Below are positions 9,772 through 20,289 of a DNA stretch of 54,833 nt, piece by piece. The notes beneath the pieces are model-generated. The model did not search any database. It was not told where the DNA came from and saw only the letters and a program-made list of their open reading frames with translations. A program made the position numbers and the translations under genes. The stretch lies in the NCBI GenBank assembly GCA_023807065.1, contig JAJJLU010003553.1:1-54833 (forward strand). The letters are read 5' to 3'. How positions within the stretch are numbered: the first letter of the stretch is position 1; every line of letters begins with the position of its first letter. Origin of the DNA: Isotricha intestinalis. Taxonomy: Eukaryota; Ciliophora; Litostomatea; Vestibuliferida; Isotrichidae.

Positions 9772-12700
9772 ATGGAAATTAAAGATGAAAATATGATAAT
9801 TCAAATTATTGAAAAAAAAGAAAATCAAAGAAATGAAGATGAGAAAAATAAATTGATTAAATTCTATGATGATTTAGGAACTATTAATAATAACTTTCAT
9901 CAAAAGGATATTTTAGATATATTATACAATTATTTTTCAAAAAATATTGATAAATTAGTTTATTTATATGAAATAGACTCAACAAAGAATTCCCAAAATA
10001 AATACTTTTATCAAATATTATTTGATTTATATTCTGAATATGGTGAAAAAACAAATATCATCAAAGATATATTAAATCTATTATCAGAGCAAATTACTTT
10101 AGAAAAAGAAAAAATTTATTATATACTTAGAATAATTGGTTTACTGATTAGAGAAGGAAACATAAATTATGACAAATTCTATAATTTGATTTCTTTATTA
10201 AATATTTTATTTAAAATTAAGGAAAAGAATATTTTTTTACTTGGTGGAGTAAATATATTGTTACCTTTATATGAATTCATTAATAATAATTATAATGAAA
10301 TAAAAAACAAATTTAAAGAAAAAGATATTTTTTCTTTATTGTTTGAAATAATTAAAATTTTAATGAGTGATGATAAAAATTCTCAAAATTTTTTTCATAC
10401 AAATTTTTTTTCATATCTCACTTTTTTCTTAAATATAGTAGAACCCTCAAATTATATATTAATAATTAAAAGCTATATAAATCAAATAAAAAAGAAATTT
10501 ACAAATGATTTGTTCAATAAGTCATTTTTATTAAATATATCAATTGTTGAAAAAATTACTTTTATTTATCCTTCAACTCTTGATAATCTATTGCCAGATA
10601 TTTATCATATAATTGAAGAAAATAAAATGTATTTATTCATTCAAATTGTTGAAATGAAATCTATTTTATCTGATACAATGTTTGAAATGTTAAAAAATTT
10701 ATTTAAACAATTATCTTTAAAAGAAAAAATATATTTTATGAATTTACTAAACGAAATGAAAAATCCTAAGAATTTAAATAAAATAATAAATTACATTATT
10801 TATTTGGATGATGATGAAAATTCATATAAAAGATATGAATATTTAGAATGGGAATATGTAAATAATATTATTAATTTATTGTTTAATAAGAGTGAAATTT
10901 TAGATGAATCTCAAAATATAATGAATTATATATTTAAAAAGTTATTAAAATATAATTTATTGAATAATATCATAAATCCTTTTTTTATCAATATAAATAA
11001 AAAAATAGAATTATCAAAAAAAATAATAAATTTAGAGCAAAGTGATATTACTTATTTTTCAATTGAATTAGAAATTAATTTCCTTACATATATTATTCAA
11101 TATTTAAATAAAATTAATTTTGGTATAAATAATTTAAAACTTAAAAGGAATTCAGAAGAAATAAAAGAATTATTAAATAAAATTATTAATAAGGATAATT
11201 TAAATAATATTGAATTTTTATTAATTGAATTATTATTGTGTTCTTATCTAAAAAAGAATTTATTGATTGAAGAACAAAATTGTCTCTTTAATTTTCTCTG
11301 TAATTTATACAAAGAAATTGCACAAAGCGATGTTTTATTTAGATTTAATATTATTGTAAAATTTATTGATTTTATTGTTTTGTCAAAGTTCCCTAAATAT
11401 GAATGTCAAACTATTTTTCAAATATTTAACTTAATATATAAAGAAATTTTCTTTAATAAAGAAGATAATTATCCTAAAGAATTAAGAGAATTTGAAATAT
11501 CTATAGATAAAATTTTCCAACAAAAATTTAAAGTTCAAAATGAAATTTTAAAAGAAGATTTTACAGTTAATTATATAATAAATCATTTTCTAAAAAATGA
11601 TAAAGTATTATATAAACATATGAGTGATTTAGATATTAACATCAAAGAATTTGGAAATTATAAAAATGAATATATTATTAACTTATCAATTCATTATTTC
11701 ATCAAAATAACATTAGAACAAAATAATGTTGAAACAGCAAAATCATATTTCAAATTTTTTGAAATGTGTAAATATTTTTTTTTTAATGAGAAAAATATAA
11801 ATATCATTTTTCCAAGTCAAAAACAAGAAGAAAATAAAACTTTTTTATTTAATTTTTTTAAGGTTCATTTGAAATTCATTTCTTTAAAAATAATTTCATT
11901 ACATGATGGAGAAATAAAAAATATTTTCTATTTAATATTTATTTTTATAATTAAATTTATCAATTATTGTACTCTTAAAAAAAAGATAGAATCATATTTA
12001 AATAATATATTAAATCAATTTGAAAGTAACCTTTCAAATGATAAAAAAGAGTATGAAATTGATCTATTATGTCAAAAAATATTAAATCAAAATTTATCGA
12101 CAATAAATTATCCACTTAATTCAGAAAATGAAATTACCAAATTTGATTTATATCAATTAAATTATGAATTATTTGAAGATGAAACATACATTGAATTATT
12201 TAACTTAAAAAAATCATATAAACAATTAAAAAAACAATTATTCTCATTTAATGGTCCTTATTCAAAACCAGAAATATTTTATTCTGAAAATAATAATAAT
12301 CGTAAATTAATATATAAAATATCAAATCATTTAACAAGTGAACTTACCCAACCTTTATTAGTCCCTATTTTAGACTATAAATCATATCTTCCAAATAAAA
12401 ATATTCATGATGATAAAATTTTTAAAAATAATCATAAAGATTTTTATAATATTGATTTATCATTAAATGTTCCAGAACATTTATTATTTTTTGATAAATA
12501 TTTTAGTGGATTTAATGTTTGTTATGTTGATAAATTATCTCATTATCAAGGGAAACTTCAATTATTTACTAATCATTTAATTTTTTATAGTTTATATTTT
12601 GAAATTAATAAAGAGAAGATTAAATACCCAAAAAATTTTTGTCGTGGAAGCAGTTTTAAAACTAATAAAAAGAAATATTATTTAATTAAATATTCAGAGA

Positions 12701-14856
12701 TTAAATTTTTAGTTGAAAGAGTTTATTTATTTGAAAATGATGCTCTTGAAATTTATACGGAAACTAAATCATATTTTTTTGAATTTACAAATGAAAAAGA
12801 AAGAAATTATTTTATTAAAATATTTTTAGAAAAAACTGACTTAGAAAAAATAAATAAAAAATTGGATGATGAAATAAATAATATAAATATAGAAATCAAA
12901 AAAGAAAAATTTGGAAAAGAAAAAAAAGAAACAAATAAATTATTGAAAAATAATGAAAAAAAAAAAGAAGAGAAAAAAGATTATGAAAAAGAAAATATTA
13001 TAAATATTTTAGAACAAGAAAAATCAGAATTAGAAAAGAAGAAAAAAACATTCGAAAACTGTTATTATCAATTTAAACCAATAACAACAAGTTTAAAACA
13101 AAATAAAAACCAAACAATCGGATATTTAAACACAGAATATGAAGAATTTAAAAATATAAAAGAATATAAAGATATAATAAATCTTTGGAAAAAAAATGAA
13201 ATCTCAACTTTATATTTTTTAATGTTATCAAATATTTTATCTAATAGATCATTAAATGATTTAGGTCAATATCCAGTTTTCCCTTGGTTAATTAAATATT
13301 ATGATATAACTGAATCAAAATTAGAAAAAAAAAATTTAATAAATACTTTAATTACAAATTACAAAAGAGATTTATCAATTCCAATTGGTTTAAATGAAAT
13401 AAATGAAAAGGGAAAAAAAAGAAAAGAAAATTATATAAATTTATATAAAATATGTTTTGAAGGAAAAAATATACAATTAAAAAGTGATAAAAAATTTCCT
13501 GATTATGATTATGATTTAGAACAATATATAAAAAATCCAAAAATTAACTATGAAGATATTCCATATGTTTTTGGTTCCCATTTTTCAAATCCTGCATATG
13601 TTTGTCATTTTTTAACTAAATTATTCCCTTATACTTTATGTGGAATAGAAATTCAAGGAAAAGGATTTGATGCTCCTGATCGATTATTTATTAATATTGA
13701 TAAAACATATTCTAACTGCTTTACTGAAAAAGGTGATTTAAGGGAATTAATACCTCAATTTTTTTATTTACCAGAAATGTTTATTAATATTAATAATTTA
13801 GAATTTGGGAATTTACAAAAACCAATTAATTTTCAAAATAATACTTATGATATTTTCATTCAAATGGGAAAAGGAACAGGAGAAAAAAAAGATATTGTTA
13901 ATGTTAATGATACACTATTACCAAAATGGTGTGATAATAATGAGTATAAGTTTATTAGTTTACATAGAGAAATTTTAGAAAAAGGTTATTCAAATATTGA
14001 AAAATGGTGTGACTTAATGTTTGGAATTAATTTAAGAGGAAGTGAAGCTCAAAAAATTGGTAATATTTTTATGTATTATAGTTATTGGGAGAGTATAAAT
14101 TATAGAAAAAATATTTTAAGAAAAAATAATGAATTAAACTCTTGTTTAGACCTATATGAATTTGGTCAAAGTCCAATTCAAATTATTGATTATAATATTT
14201 TAAAAAAAGATATAATTAAAAAAGAGAAATATAATGATTTTAAAAAATTATCTGTGGAATTATTGTTTGAACAATTGAAAAAACCAAAAATTGAATTTGG
14301 GAAAAATGAAAATTCAATTGATATAATAACTAAAATTTTAAAAGATAAAAAAGAAATATTAGACCAAAGTAAAATTACTTATCTTGAAATTGAAAACAAA
14401 TTTAAGCTTATATTTTGTGGAACTGAAAAGGGAAGTATTATAATAATAGAAAATAATAAAAATTTTAATTTATATAAAGCAATACATGATCATAATAAAG
14501 AAATAAATTTCATTTGTTCTCATCATAAACTAAATATGTTTATTAGTTGTTCTAAAGATTGTTTTATAAATATTTATACTTTACCAAAAGTTAAATTAGT
14601 TTCTTCAATTTATTTAAAAGACAATGTTCCTATTTATTCCTATTTATCTTTAATTCCTATTGCTTGCATTATTATTTATGTTGAAGGTATATTTTTATTA
14701 TATGATTTGAAAGGAAATTTCATTTCACAAAAAAAATTAGAAAACAAGGAAAAATTTTCTAAAATTCCTTCAATGAAAATTGATTTATATTTTAATGAAT
14801 ATTTATTTTATAATGAAAAATATATGAAAATTTTTTTCTTTGAAGATTTAAATTAA
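9772..14856 (+). CDS. BEACH-domain protein (PH-BEACH, BEACH, WD40)
   Basis: This 1694-aa protein has a long helical N-terminal region (1 to about 900), probably armadillo-like. A PH-like BEACH-associated domain follows (about 903-1025, with the 'GKLQLFTNHLIFYS' strand pattern), then a Lys/Glu coiled coil (about 1025-1075) and the BEACH domain (about 1130-1473). BEACH hallmarks are visible: W-x5-IS-x2-YF-x-M, 'SNRSLNDLGQYPVFPW', 'GSHFSNPAYVCHFLTKLFP', 'FDAPDRLF', 'LRELIPQFFYLPE' and the closing 'EFGQSPIQI'. The C-terminus (about 1537-1694) carries degenerate WD40 repeats. BEACH proteins (LYST, NBEA, LvsA types) act in vesicle fission/fusion, lysosome-related compartments and cytokinesis. Which subclass this is cannot be settled by eye; it lacks an obvious FYVE finger. 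A single exon ends in TAA. Confidence 0.93.
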   Translation: MEIKDENMIIQIIEKKENQRNEDEKNKLIKFYDDLGTINNNFHQKDILDILYNYFSKNIDKLVYLYEIDSTKNSQNKYFYQILFDLYSEYGEKTNIIKDILNLLSEQITLEKEKIYYILRIIGLLIREGNINYDKFYNLISLLNILFKIKEKNIFLLGGVNILLPLYEFINNNYNEIKNKFKEKDIFSLLFEIIKILMSDDKNSQNFFHTNFFSYLTFFLNIVEPSNYILIIKSYINQIKKKFTNDLFNKSFLLNISIVEKITFIYPSTLDNLLPDIYHIIEENKMYLFIQIVEMKSILSDTMFEMLKNLFKQLSLKEKIYFMNLLNEMKNPKNLNKIINYIIYLDDDENSYKRYEYLEWEYVNNIINLLFNKSEILDESQNIMNYIFKKLLKYNLLNNIINPFFININKKIELSKKIINLEQSDITYFSIELEINFLTYIIQYLNKINFGINNLKLKRNSEEIKELLNKIINKDNLNNIEFLLIELLLCSYLKKNLLIEEQNCLFNFLCNLYKEIAQSDVLFRFNIIVKFIDFIVLSKFPKYECQTIFQIFNLIYKEIFFNKEDNYPKELREFEISIDKIFQQKFKVQNEILKEDFTVNYIINHFLKNDKVLYKHMSDLDINIKEFGNYKNEYIINLSIHYFIKITLEQNNVETAKSYFKFFEMCKYFFFNEKNINIIFPSQKQEENKTFLFNFFKVHLKFISLKIISLHDGEIKNIFYLIFIFIIKFINYCTLKKKIESYLNNILNQFESNLSNDKKEYEIDLLCQKILNQNLSTINYPLNSENEITKFDLYQLNYELFEDETYIELFNLKKSYKQLKKQLFSFNGPYSKPEIFYSENNNNRKLIYKISNHLTSELTQPLLVPILDYKSYLPNKNIHDDKIFKNNHKDFYNIDLSLNVPEHLLFFDKYFSGFNVCYVDKLSHYQGKLQLFTNHLIFYSLYFEINKEKIKYPKNFCRGSSFKTNKKKYYLIKYSEIKFLVERVYLFENDALEIYTETKSYFFEFTNEKERNYFIKIFLEKTDLEKINKKLDDEINNINIEIKKEKFGKEKKETNKLLKNNEKKKEEKKDYEKENIINILEQEKSELEKKKKTFENCYYQFKPITTSLKQNKNQTIGYLNTEYEEFKNIKEYKDIINLWKKNEISTLYFLMLSNILSNRSLNDLGQYPVFPWLIKYYDITESKLEKKNLINTLITNYKRDLSIPIGLNEINEKGKKRKENYINLYKICFEGKNIQLKSDKKFPDYDYDLEQYIKNPKINYEDIPYVFGSHFSNPAYVCHFLTKLFPYTLCGIEIQGKGFDAPDRLFINIDKTYSNCFTEKGDLRELIPQFFYLPEMFININNLEFGNLQKPINFQNNTYDIFIQMGKGTGEKKDIVNVNDTLLPKWCDNNEYKFISLHREILEKGYSNIEKWCDLMFGINLRGSEAQKIGNIFMYYSYWESINYRKNILRKNNELNSCLDLYEFGQSPIQIIDYNILKKDIIKKEKYNDFKKLSVELLFEQLKKPKIEFGKNENSIDIITKILKDKKEILDQSKITYLEIENKFKLIFCGTEKGSIIIIENNKNFNLYKAIHDHNKEINFICSHHKLNMFISCSKDCFINIYTLPKVKLVSSIYLKDNVPIYSYLSLIPIACIIIYVEGIFLLYDLKGNFISQKKLENKEKFSKIPSMKIDLYFNEYLFYNEKYMKIFFFEDLN

Positions 14857-15202
14857 AATTTTCAATCACTTTATTATTTTAATTAAACTAAAAAAAAAGT
14901 TAATAATTATTACATAATTTTTTTATACAATTCTTTAAAATAAAAATGAAAATTCAAATATTATTGGTGAAAATTAGGAATAATTTAAAATAATAATGAA
15001 TATTTATATTATATATATTATTGATAACAAAATTAAATATCAAATCTAATCCATTTAATTTGATAATTAATTAAGTTTCTCCTATAAATACATTTTTATC
15101 AATTTGATTCATCAAAAATTGTGTATTTATTTTTTAACTATGATAATATATTTTTGATTTACAAAATAAAGATTAAAAATATTTACAAACTAATTTGCTA
15201 AG
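14857..15202. other. Convergent intergenic spacer
   Basis: AT-rich 3' flank shared by the converging BEACH and Myb-like genes. No gene or stem-loop stands out. Confidence 0.5.
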
Positions 15203-15889
15203 TTATATATCTTTATCTTTTTTATTATTAAAAATGGATTCAATAAATTCTTCTAAAACTTTTCTATCATTTAATGAAAGATTTTCGTACTTTAAAATGT
15301 CACAACTTTTTAAAACTAAATTCATTTTAATATATGAATTAAAAATAGCATCAACCTTAATTGAAGATAAATCAATATTTAATTTTAATTGTTTTGAAAT
15401 ATTATTTTTAATAGAAATTTCGTATTTATCTAAATAATTTTGAATTAAATTTAAATCAATATTATTTGTAATAATTAATTTTTTTAATGTTACATTTTTT
15501 TTTCCTAAACTTCCATCATTTATATTATTTTTAATCATATATAAATATTGAGGATTACTAAAAAGCTGTTTTAGGTAAATTAAAGAATAATAAGTTACAA
15601 TCATATCTTTAATTTCTATATCTATTTTTTTTTTTAAAATTTTTCTTAAAGTTTTAACAATTGAAGAATAAAAATGGTTTTTTATTTGTTTTGAAGATTT
15701 ATTTGGAAAAAATCTGCTTAAAAATGTCCATTTATTTCCTATTAGAAAATGTACTTCAAAAAAAAAATATTCTTCTTCAATAGACCACCTAATTTCTTCA
15801 TTATTTGAATTTGAATCTTGATTATTGTTTTGAAAATCATCAGTTTTTGGTTTTGAATTTACGTAACTTTTTTGTTCAAAAGATTCCAT
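15203..15889 (-). CDS. Single-repeat Myb/SANT-like protein
   Basis: This 228-aa protein has one Myb/SANT-type helix-turn-helix repeat at about residues 33-82. The regularly spaced aromatics are W35, W54 and a phenylalanine (F73) in place of the third Trp, with the typical 'IEEEYFFFEVHFLIGNKWTFLSRFFP' and 'KSSKQIKNHFYS' halves (the recognition helix is in the second). A basic LRKILKKK stretch follows. The rest is helical with no known domain. A single repeat with a basic extension suits DNA or chromatin binding, probably nuclear. It is convergent with the BEACH gene and ends in TAA. Domain call is good; target and precise role are unknown. Confidence 0.78.
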   Translation of the reverse strand: MESFEQKSYVNSKPKTDDFQNNNQDSNSNNEEIRWSIEEEYFFFEVHFLIGNKWTFLSRFFPNKSSKQIKNHFYSSIVKTLRKILKKKIDIEIKDMIVTYYSLIYLKQLFSNPQYLYMIKNNINDGSLGKKNVTLKKLIITNNIDLNLIQNYLDKYEISIKNNISKQLKLNIDLSSIKVDAIFNSYIKMNLVLKSCDILKYENLSLNDRKVLEEFIESIFNNKKDKDI

Positions 15890-16423
15890 AATATTAAAAT
15901 TTTTGTTTTATTTAATTATTTATTTTTATTTTGAAAACATTGTTACTTTCATTATAATATATATAGGCTATTTTTTTATAAAAATATAAAATAAAAAAAA
16001 ATTAAAAAAATAATTAAAAAAATATATTTTTTAACATAATTGAACTATCATTAAATCTTAAATTTTATCATTCAAATATTTTTCTTTTTTTGATTTTTTT
16101 GTTCTAATTGAAATAACATTAAACTAAAAGAAAAACAGAAAACAAAACCAAATGAAAAATGAAAAAGGAAAATAAATTTTTCATAAAAGAAAGAACAAAA
16201 AATTTTTAAATAATTGAATTGAAAATATAAAAAAAAGATATTCTTATTTTTAAAGAAAAGAAAAGAAAAGATATGTAAATTTAGATTTTTAAAAAGAACA
16301 ATAGGTTATAAGGTTTTAATATTTTATTTATAATAATAAACCCTTAAAGATATTAACTAATATTTTTTTTAGAATAATTATAAGATTATAAGATTATAAG
16401 ATTACAATTTTAGAATTATCTTT
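15890..16423. other. Intergenic region with short tandem repeat
   Basis: Spacer between two leftward genes. It contains a purine-rich stretch (about 16120-16270) with no convincing frame and the small TAAGATTA repeat at its left-gene end. Confidence 0.5.
16381..16404 (+). repeat. Tandem 8-bp repeat (TAAGATTA x3)
   Basis: Three perfect head-to-tail copies of TAAGATTA, 20 bp beyond the stop codon of the 336-aa gene. A fourth, degenerate copy may precede them. It is probably a simple microsatellite. Confidence 0.8.
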
Positions 16424-17434
16424 TTATTTTATAAAACCTAAATTTTGAAAATCTAACGAATAAACTGAAGAATTCTCATTTATATTTACATCACTAATAG
16501 AATTATTTTCATTAAAATTCAGATTTCCAAATGAAAGGGTTTTTTTCCCCAAAAAGATTTCTTTATTTTCCAAAGAACTTTTGTTTTCGTAATCTTTAAA
16601 AAAATATTGAATAAAATGATAATGAGCGATATTCATAACAGATTTCTGGTAATTTGTATTGTCAATTTTATCAATCAAATCATTAAAGAATTCAGTTCTA
16701 TCTTGAATTCCATAACTATTTACAATTTCCTCTTTATCATGAATCATATAATAATTCATATAAAAATCACAATAATTAAGATCAAATAACTTTTTATCAG
16801 ATTCATTTTTCAAAATATTCTTAATGATATTAAAAGTTTTTTCATTTTGATTAATTTCACATTTATATTTTTTAGAAATATTTTGTGATAAAAATTCTCC
16901 TAATGTCATTTTCATTAAAGTTTGATTTTTTTTAACAGTAACTTCTTTAGTAATTGAATAACAAACTTTTCTAAATTTATATCTTTGAATTTTAAATCTT
17001 GATTTAATTAAATCATTAAAAAATGATATGATAAAATTATGATAATGAGTTTTAATTTTAATTCTAATATTATCAGGTTTAAATTTATTATGTTCAATAG
17101 GTTGTTTGCCTTTATGACATTCAAAAGTATTTTTTTCAATATTTTTTTTTCTTCCCCTTTTTATTTTTTTTTCTTCTTGAATATTATTTTTTTTTTCCAT
17201 ATATTCAATCATTTCAATAATATTTTTCTCCTCATTTTTAACCACCAAATCTTCTGCATTTTCATTTTCTGTTTCATTTGTCTCTTTTAAACATTCTACT
17301 TTATAAAAAATATCATCATCTTTTTCTTCTAAATGGTCTTTAATAAATTTAAAATTTTCATCTGAAAAAATTAATGAATCATCTGGAGATTGACATTCTA
17401 TATCACTTACTATATTATATATTTGGTCAGTCAT
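16424..17434 (-). CDS. Uncharacterised protein with AT-hook-like motif and conserved helical domain
   Basis: This 336-aa protein has an acidic N-terminal third and then a basic KRGRKK motif (residues 92-97), which resembles an AT-hook core. A compact domain follows (about 105-260), beginning HNKFKPDNIRIKIKTHYHNF and containing LMKMTLGEFLSQNISKKY. I recall similar 'K-x-DNI-x-KIK-x-H' proteins as expanded families in AT-rich protists, with no assigned function. The AT-hook suggests nuclear DNA binding, which would suit AT-rich DNA, but this is inference. The C-terminal 80 residues are Asn/Ser-rich. Stop is TAA. Confidence 0.7.
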   Translation of the reverse strand: MTDQIYNIVSDIECQSPDDSLIFSDENFKFIKDHLEEKDDDIFYKVECLKETNETENENAEDLVVKNEEKNIIEMIEYMEKKNNIQEEKKIKRGRKKNIEKNTFECHKGKQPIEHNKFKPDNIRIKIKTHYHNFIISFFNDLIKSRFKIQRYKFRKVCYSITKEVTVKKNQTLMKMTLGEFLSQNISKKYKCEINQNEKTFNIIKNILKNESDKKLFDLNYCDFYMNYYMIHDKEEIVNSYGIQDRTEFFNDLIDKIDNTNYQKSVMNIAHYHFIQYFFKDYENKSSLENKEIFLGKKTLSFGNLNFNENNSISDVNINENSSVYSLDFQNLGFIK

Positions 17435-17796
17435 TTTTATATAAATATGAAAATTTCAATGTTATATATAATTAAAATTATTGATTTTTATAATTGAAAG
17501 AATAAAAGATATGAATATCAAAAATTGGAATTTTGTTTAAAATGTTGATTTATCGTGAGTTACATTTTCAATATTGCTTTTTTATTTTTTGGATATGATG
17601 AGCAAGGAAATAATTAATTTTGGCTATTTTAGAAAATAAAAAAAATTTTAATTAAAAATTTAAAATTAAATAATAAAAAAATAAATAATTAGTTATTGAA
17701 AATAATTAAATATATATACTCTATTATAAATGAATACTTTAGTTTATTTAATATTTATATTTATTTATTATTATTATTTATTACAAACTTCTAAAT
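17435..17796. other. Intergenic spacer
   Basis: AT-rich spacer upstream of the 336-aa gene; no feature recognised beyond its expected promoter role. Confidence 0.5.
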
Positions 17797-19074
17797 TTAT
17801 TCTTCATCATATTTAGGAGTATACATATAAATTTTTTGGTCTTTAAAAACTAAACCTTCATTAATATCATCATCATCTTTTCCTTTAACTAATTTATATT
17901 TAAAATTCTTTTTATTTTTTTTTTTTTCTTCTTCATTATTAATTTTTTGTGAAGCATTAATAAAATATTTTTCTCTAGGAACAATCTTTTTTCTTCCACA
18001 TTCAACACTCATATTAAATTTATTTTTTGTTTTATTTTGATTATTATCATTATTAATATTATTATTTTTTATATTATTTGACTTATTATCTTTAGTAACC
18101 ATTTTATCAACCATTTTTTGATATTTTTCAAATTTAATTTCTTCTTGTTTAACTTTACCTTTCATAATATTAATTTCTCTTTCTAAATTTCTAACTTTCT
18201 CCAAAGATAATTTATAATTTCCTTCAATTTTTTTTAATTTTTCACAATTATCATCAACTAATTTTTTAATTTCATTTAAAATTTCAACAGGTTTATATCT
18301 TAAATTTAATTTGTCAGGTAAATAACTTCGAACTAGCATATTTGCAAAAGCAATTGTTTCTCTTAATTCTTGTCCAGTTGTTGATTCTTTCATTGATTTA
18401 ATCATTAATTTAACATAATTTCCAATTTCTGGATTACAAAAAATATTTGGTTTGAAATCTTCTTCTTTTATAAAATTATATTTTTTATCAATTTTAATAT
18501 TTTTATCTAATCTAAATGTATCAAATAATAAATTATATATTTGATATAACATATTATGTAAATGTTCATTTTCTTTTTTATAATCTTTAAATTGTTCTAT
18601 GTCATCTTCTAATTCATAAACTTTATTTTTATATTTTTTTAAATCATTTTTTGTTCTTTCATCATAATTCTCATTTAAATTATTATTTCCTGATAATGAT
18701 TGCTTATATAATTTTTCATAATTTTCTTTTTCTAATTTCACTCTTTTTAATTCTAATCTTATATCTTCGTAATCAGAAAATAATTGATGATGACCTTCGG
18801 ATTGAATTTTAATTTCTTTTAAAATATCTTCTGGATTTTTATTTGGGAACAATTCTTTAAATTCATCATAGGTTTTTTTTTGTTTTTGTAAATTATTTAT
18901 TGTTTTTTCCATTTCATAAATTTTATTTGAATTATCCGATATTTCTTTTATATAATTCATATTTTTTCTTAAAATTTCTTCCATTTGTTCTTGCAATGAC
19001 ATGATTTGTGATGATTGCTTTATATTTATTTCTTTTAATTTTAATATTTCTTCATTCGCTTTTTCTAGTTCCAT
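17797..19074 (-). CDS. Coiled-coil protein, uncharacterised
   Basis: This 425-aa protein is predicted coiled coil at about residues 1-180 and 275-325. Between them is a non-coiled, more conserved-looking block (about 185-270) containing 'ELRETIAFANMLVRSYLPDK' and 'KPVEILNEIKKLVDD'. The tail is Lys/Asn-rich and basic, ending in an acidic/aromatic segment. The architecture suits a cytoskeletal, basal-body or ciliary structural protein, but no named orthologue is recognised. The initiator ATG is followed at once by heptad repeats, so the start looks right. Stop is TAA; it lies only about 95 bp from the next leftward gene. Confidence 0.7.
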   Translation of the reverse strand: MELEKANEEILKLKEINIKQSSQIMSLQEQMEEILRKNMNYIKEISDNSNKIYEMEKTINNLQKQKKTYDEFKELFPNKNPEDILKEIKIQSEGHHQLFSDYEDIRLELKRVKLEKENYEKLYKQSLSGNNNLNENYDERTKNDLKKYKNKVYELEDDIEQFKDYKKENEHLHNMLYQIYNLLFDTFRLDKNIKIDKKYNFIKEEDFKPNIFCNPEIGNYVKLMIKSMKESTTGQELRETIAFANMLVRSYLPDKLNLRYKPVEILNEIKKLVDDNCEKLKKIEGNYKLSLEKVRNLEREINIMKGKVKQEEIKFEKYQKMVDKMVTKDNKSNNIKNNNINNDNNQNKTKNKFNMSVECGRKKIVPREKYFINASQKINNEEEKKKNKKNFKYKLVKGKDDDDINEGLVFKDQKIYMYTPKYDEE

Positions 19075-19167
19075 ATATTTTAAAATTTATAAACGTATTT
19101 TAGTGTTTTTTATTTCAAATTTAATAAAAAATATGTATTTAAAAATTTAAAATTTAATTCATAATTA

Positions 19168-19500
19168 TTAATGAGGTAAATTTAAAACAATATCATCATC
19201 ATCAATACTATTATTAATTCTTTGATTTTCTGTATAATAAGAAGAAACTTGAGTATAACCATTTGTTTTTTTATTGTTATTTTTAATAGCTTTAATAAAT
19301 TTATAAGCTAAAAATCCAATTCCAAAAATAATAATAAAAGATAAAATATAAATCCAATTTCTTGCAATTTTATCTTCATTATTATAATCTTCTTCTATGA
19401 AAACACCTTCACCATTCATTTTTTTAATTATATTCATATTTGTTTGTTCATCATCATCATCATTATTATTATTATTATCATTATCATCATCATCATCATC

Positions 19501-19532
<32 letters not shown>

Positions 19533-19575
19533 CATCATCATTATTATTATTATCATTATCATTATCATCATCATC

Positions 19576-19616
<41 letters not shown>

Positions 19617-20289
19617 CATCATCATAATAATGCTCTCCAAAATTATTGAAATCATCACTAAAGGAAATATCATCATAATCTTCTTCATCCTCGTCTTCTT
19701 CTTCATCTTCATCTCCCTCTTCTTCTTCATCTTCATCTTCATCTTCATAAAATATAATAGAAGAATCGTCATCATCTTCATTATTATTATCTATGTCATT
19801 TTTATTATTTTTTTTATCTTCTTTATTTTCTTCTTTTTTATCATTTTTACTACCTTTTATATCTTCATTTTCTTCTTTTTTATCATTTTTATTGCTTTTT
19901 TTTTCTTCTTTATTTCCTTTTTTTTTATCATTTTTATCTTCTTGATTTTCTTTTTCTACTTCTTCTTCTTTTTCTTCTTCTTTATTTTCTTTTTCTTTTT
20001 TATCATTTTCATTATCTTTCTTATTTTCTTGATTTTCTTTTTCTACTTCTTCTTCTTTTTCTTCTTCTTTTGCTATTACATTTTCTTCTTTTTCTACACT
20101 TTCTTCTTTTTTTTGATTATCATTTTCATTTTCATTCATTTCTTTTTCTTCTCCTTGTAATTTCCTTAAAATATATTTATTTATATCATATTTACTCTTA
20201 TTCAATGTATTTAAATATTGATCATCTGTTTCTCCTAAACAAAAGTTTAATAAAATAAATATATAAAGAATTAAACATCTTTGATTCAT
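19168..20289 (-). CDS. Acidic low-complexity type I membrane protein
   Basis: This 373-aa protein has an N-terminal signal peptide (hydrophobic 'CLILYIFILLNFCLG', residues 5-19). A long Glu/Lys and then Asp/Asn low-complexity region spans about 48-290. A single membrane helix (about 309-330, 'IYILSFIIIFGIGFLAYKF') and a short basic cytosolic tail follow. The predicted topology is lumenal/extracellular acidic domain, one TM, small tail. Such a domain could bind Ca2+ at low affinity and high capacity, as calsequestrin- or calnexin-like acidic tails do, but no family is recognised. The D/N tract is a nested triplet repeat and should be length-polymorphic. Stop is TAA. Confidence 0.72.
19449..19628 (-). 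repeat. Nested GAT/AAT triplet repeat coding for Asp/Asn
   Basis: The tract consists almost only of ATC and ATT triplets on the + strand (GAT and AAT on the coding strand). The triplets form a higher-order unit of about 11-15 codons: NDND, then 4-5 Asn, then 4-6 Asp, present about four times with small length differences. This implies duplication of the whole compound block as well as slippage of single triplets. Confidence 0.85.

Noticed and set aside
19397..20160. Plus-strand frames of 69-238 aa made of Ile/Phe, His/Tyr or Ser/Leu runs, and a second minus-strand frame of Met/Ile
   Set aside because: They are other-frame readings of the Asp/Asn and Glu/Lys low-complexity coding region of the acidic membrane protein.
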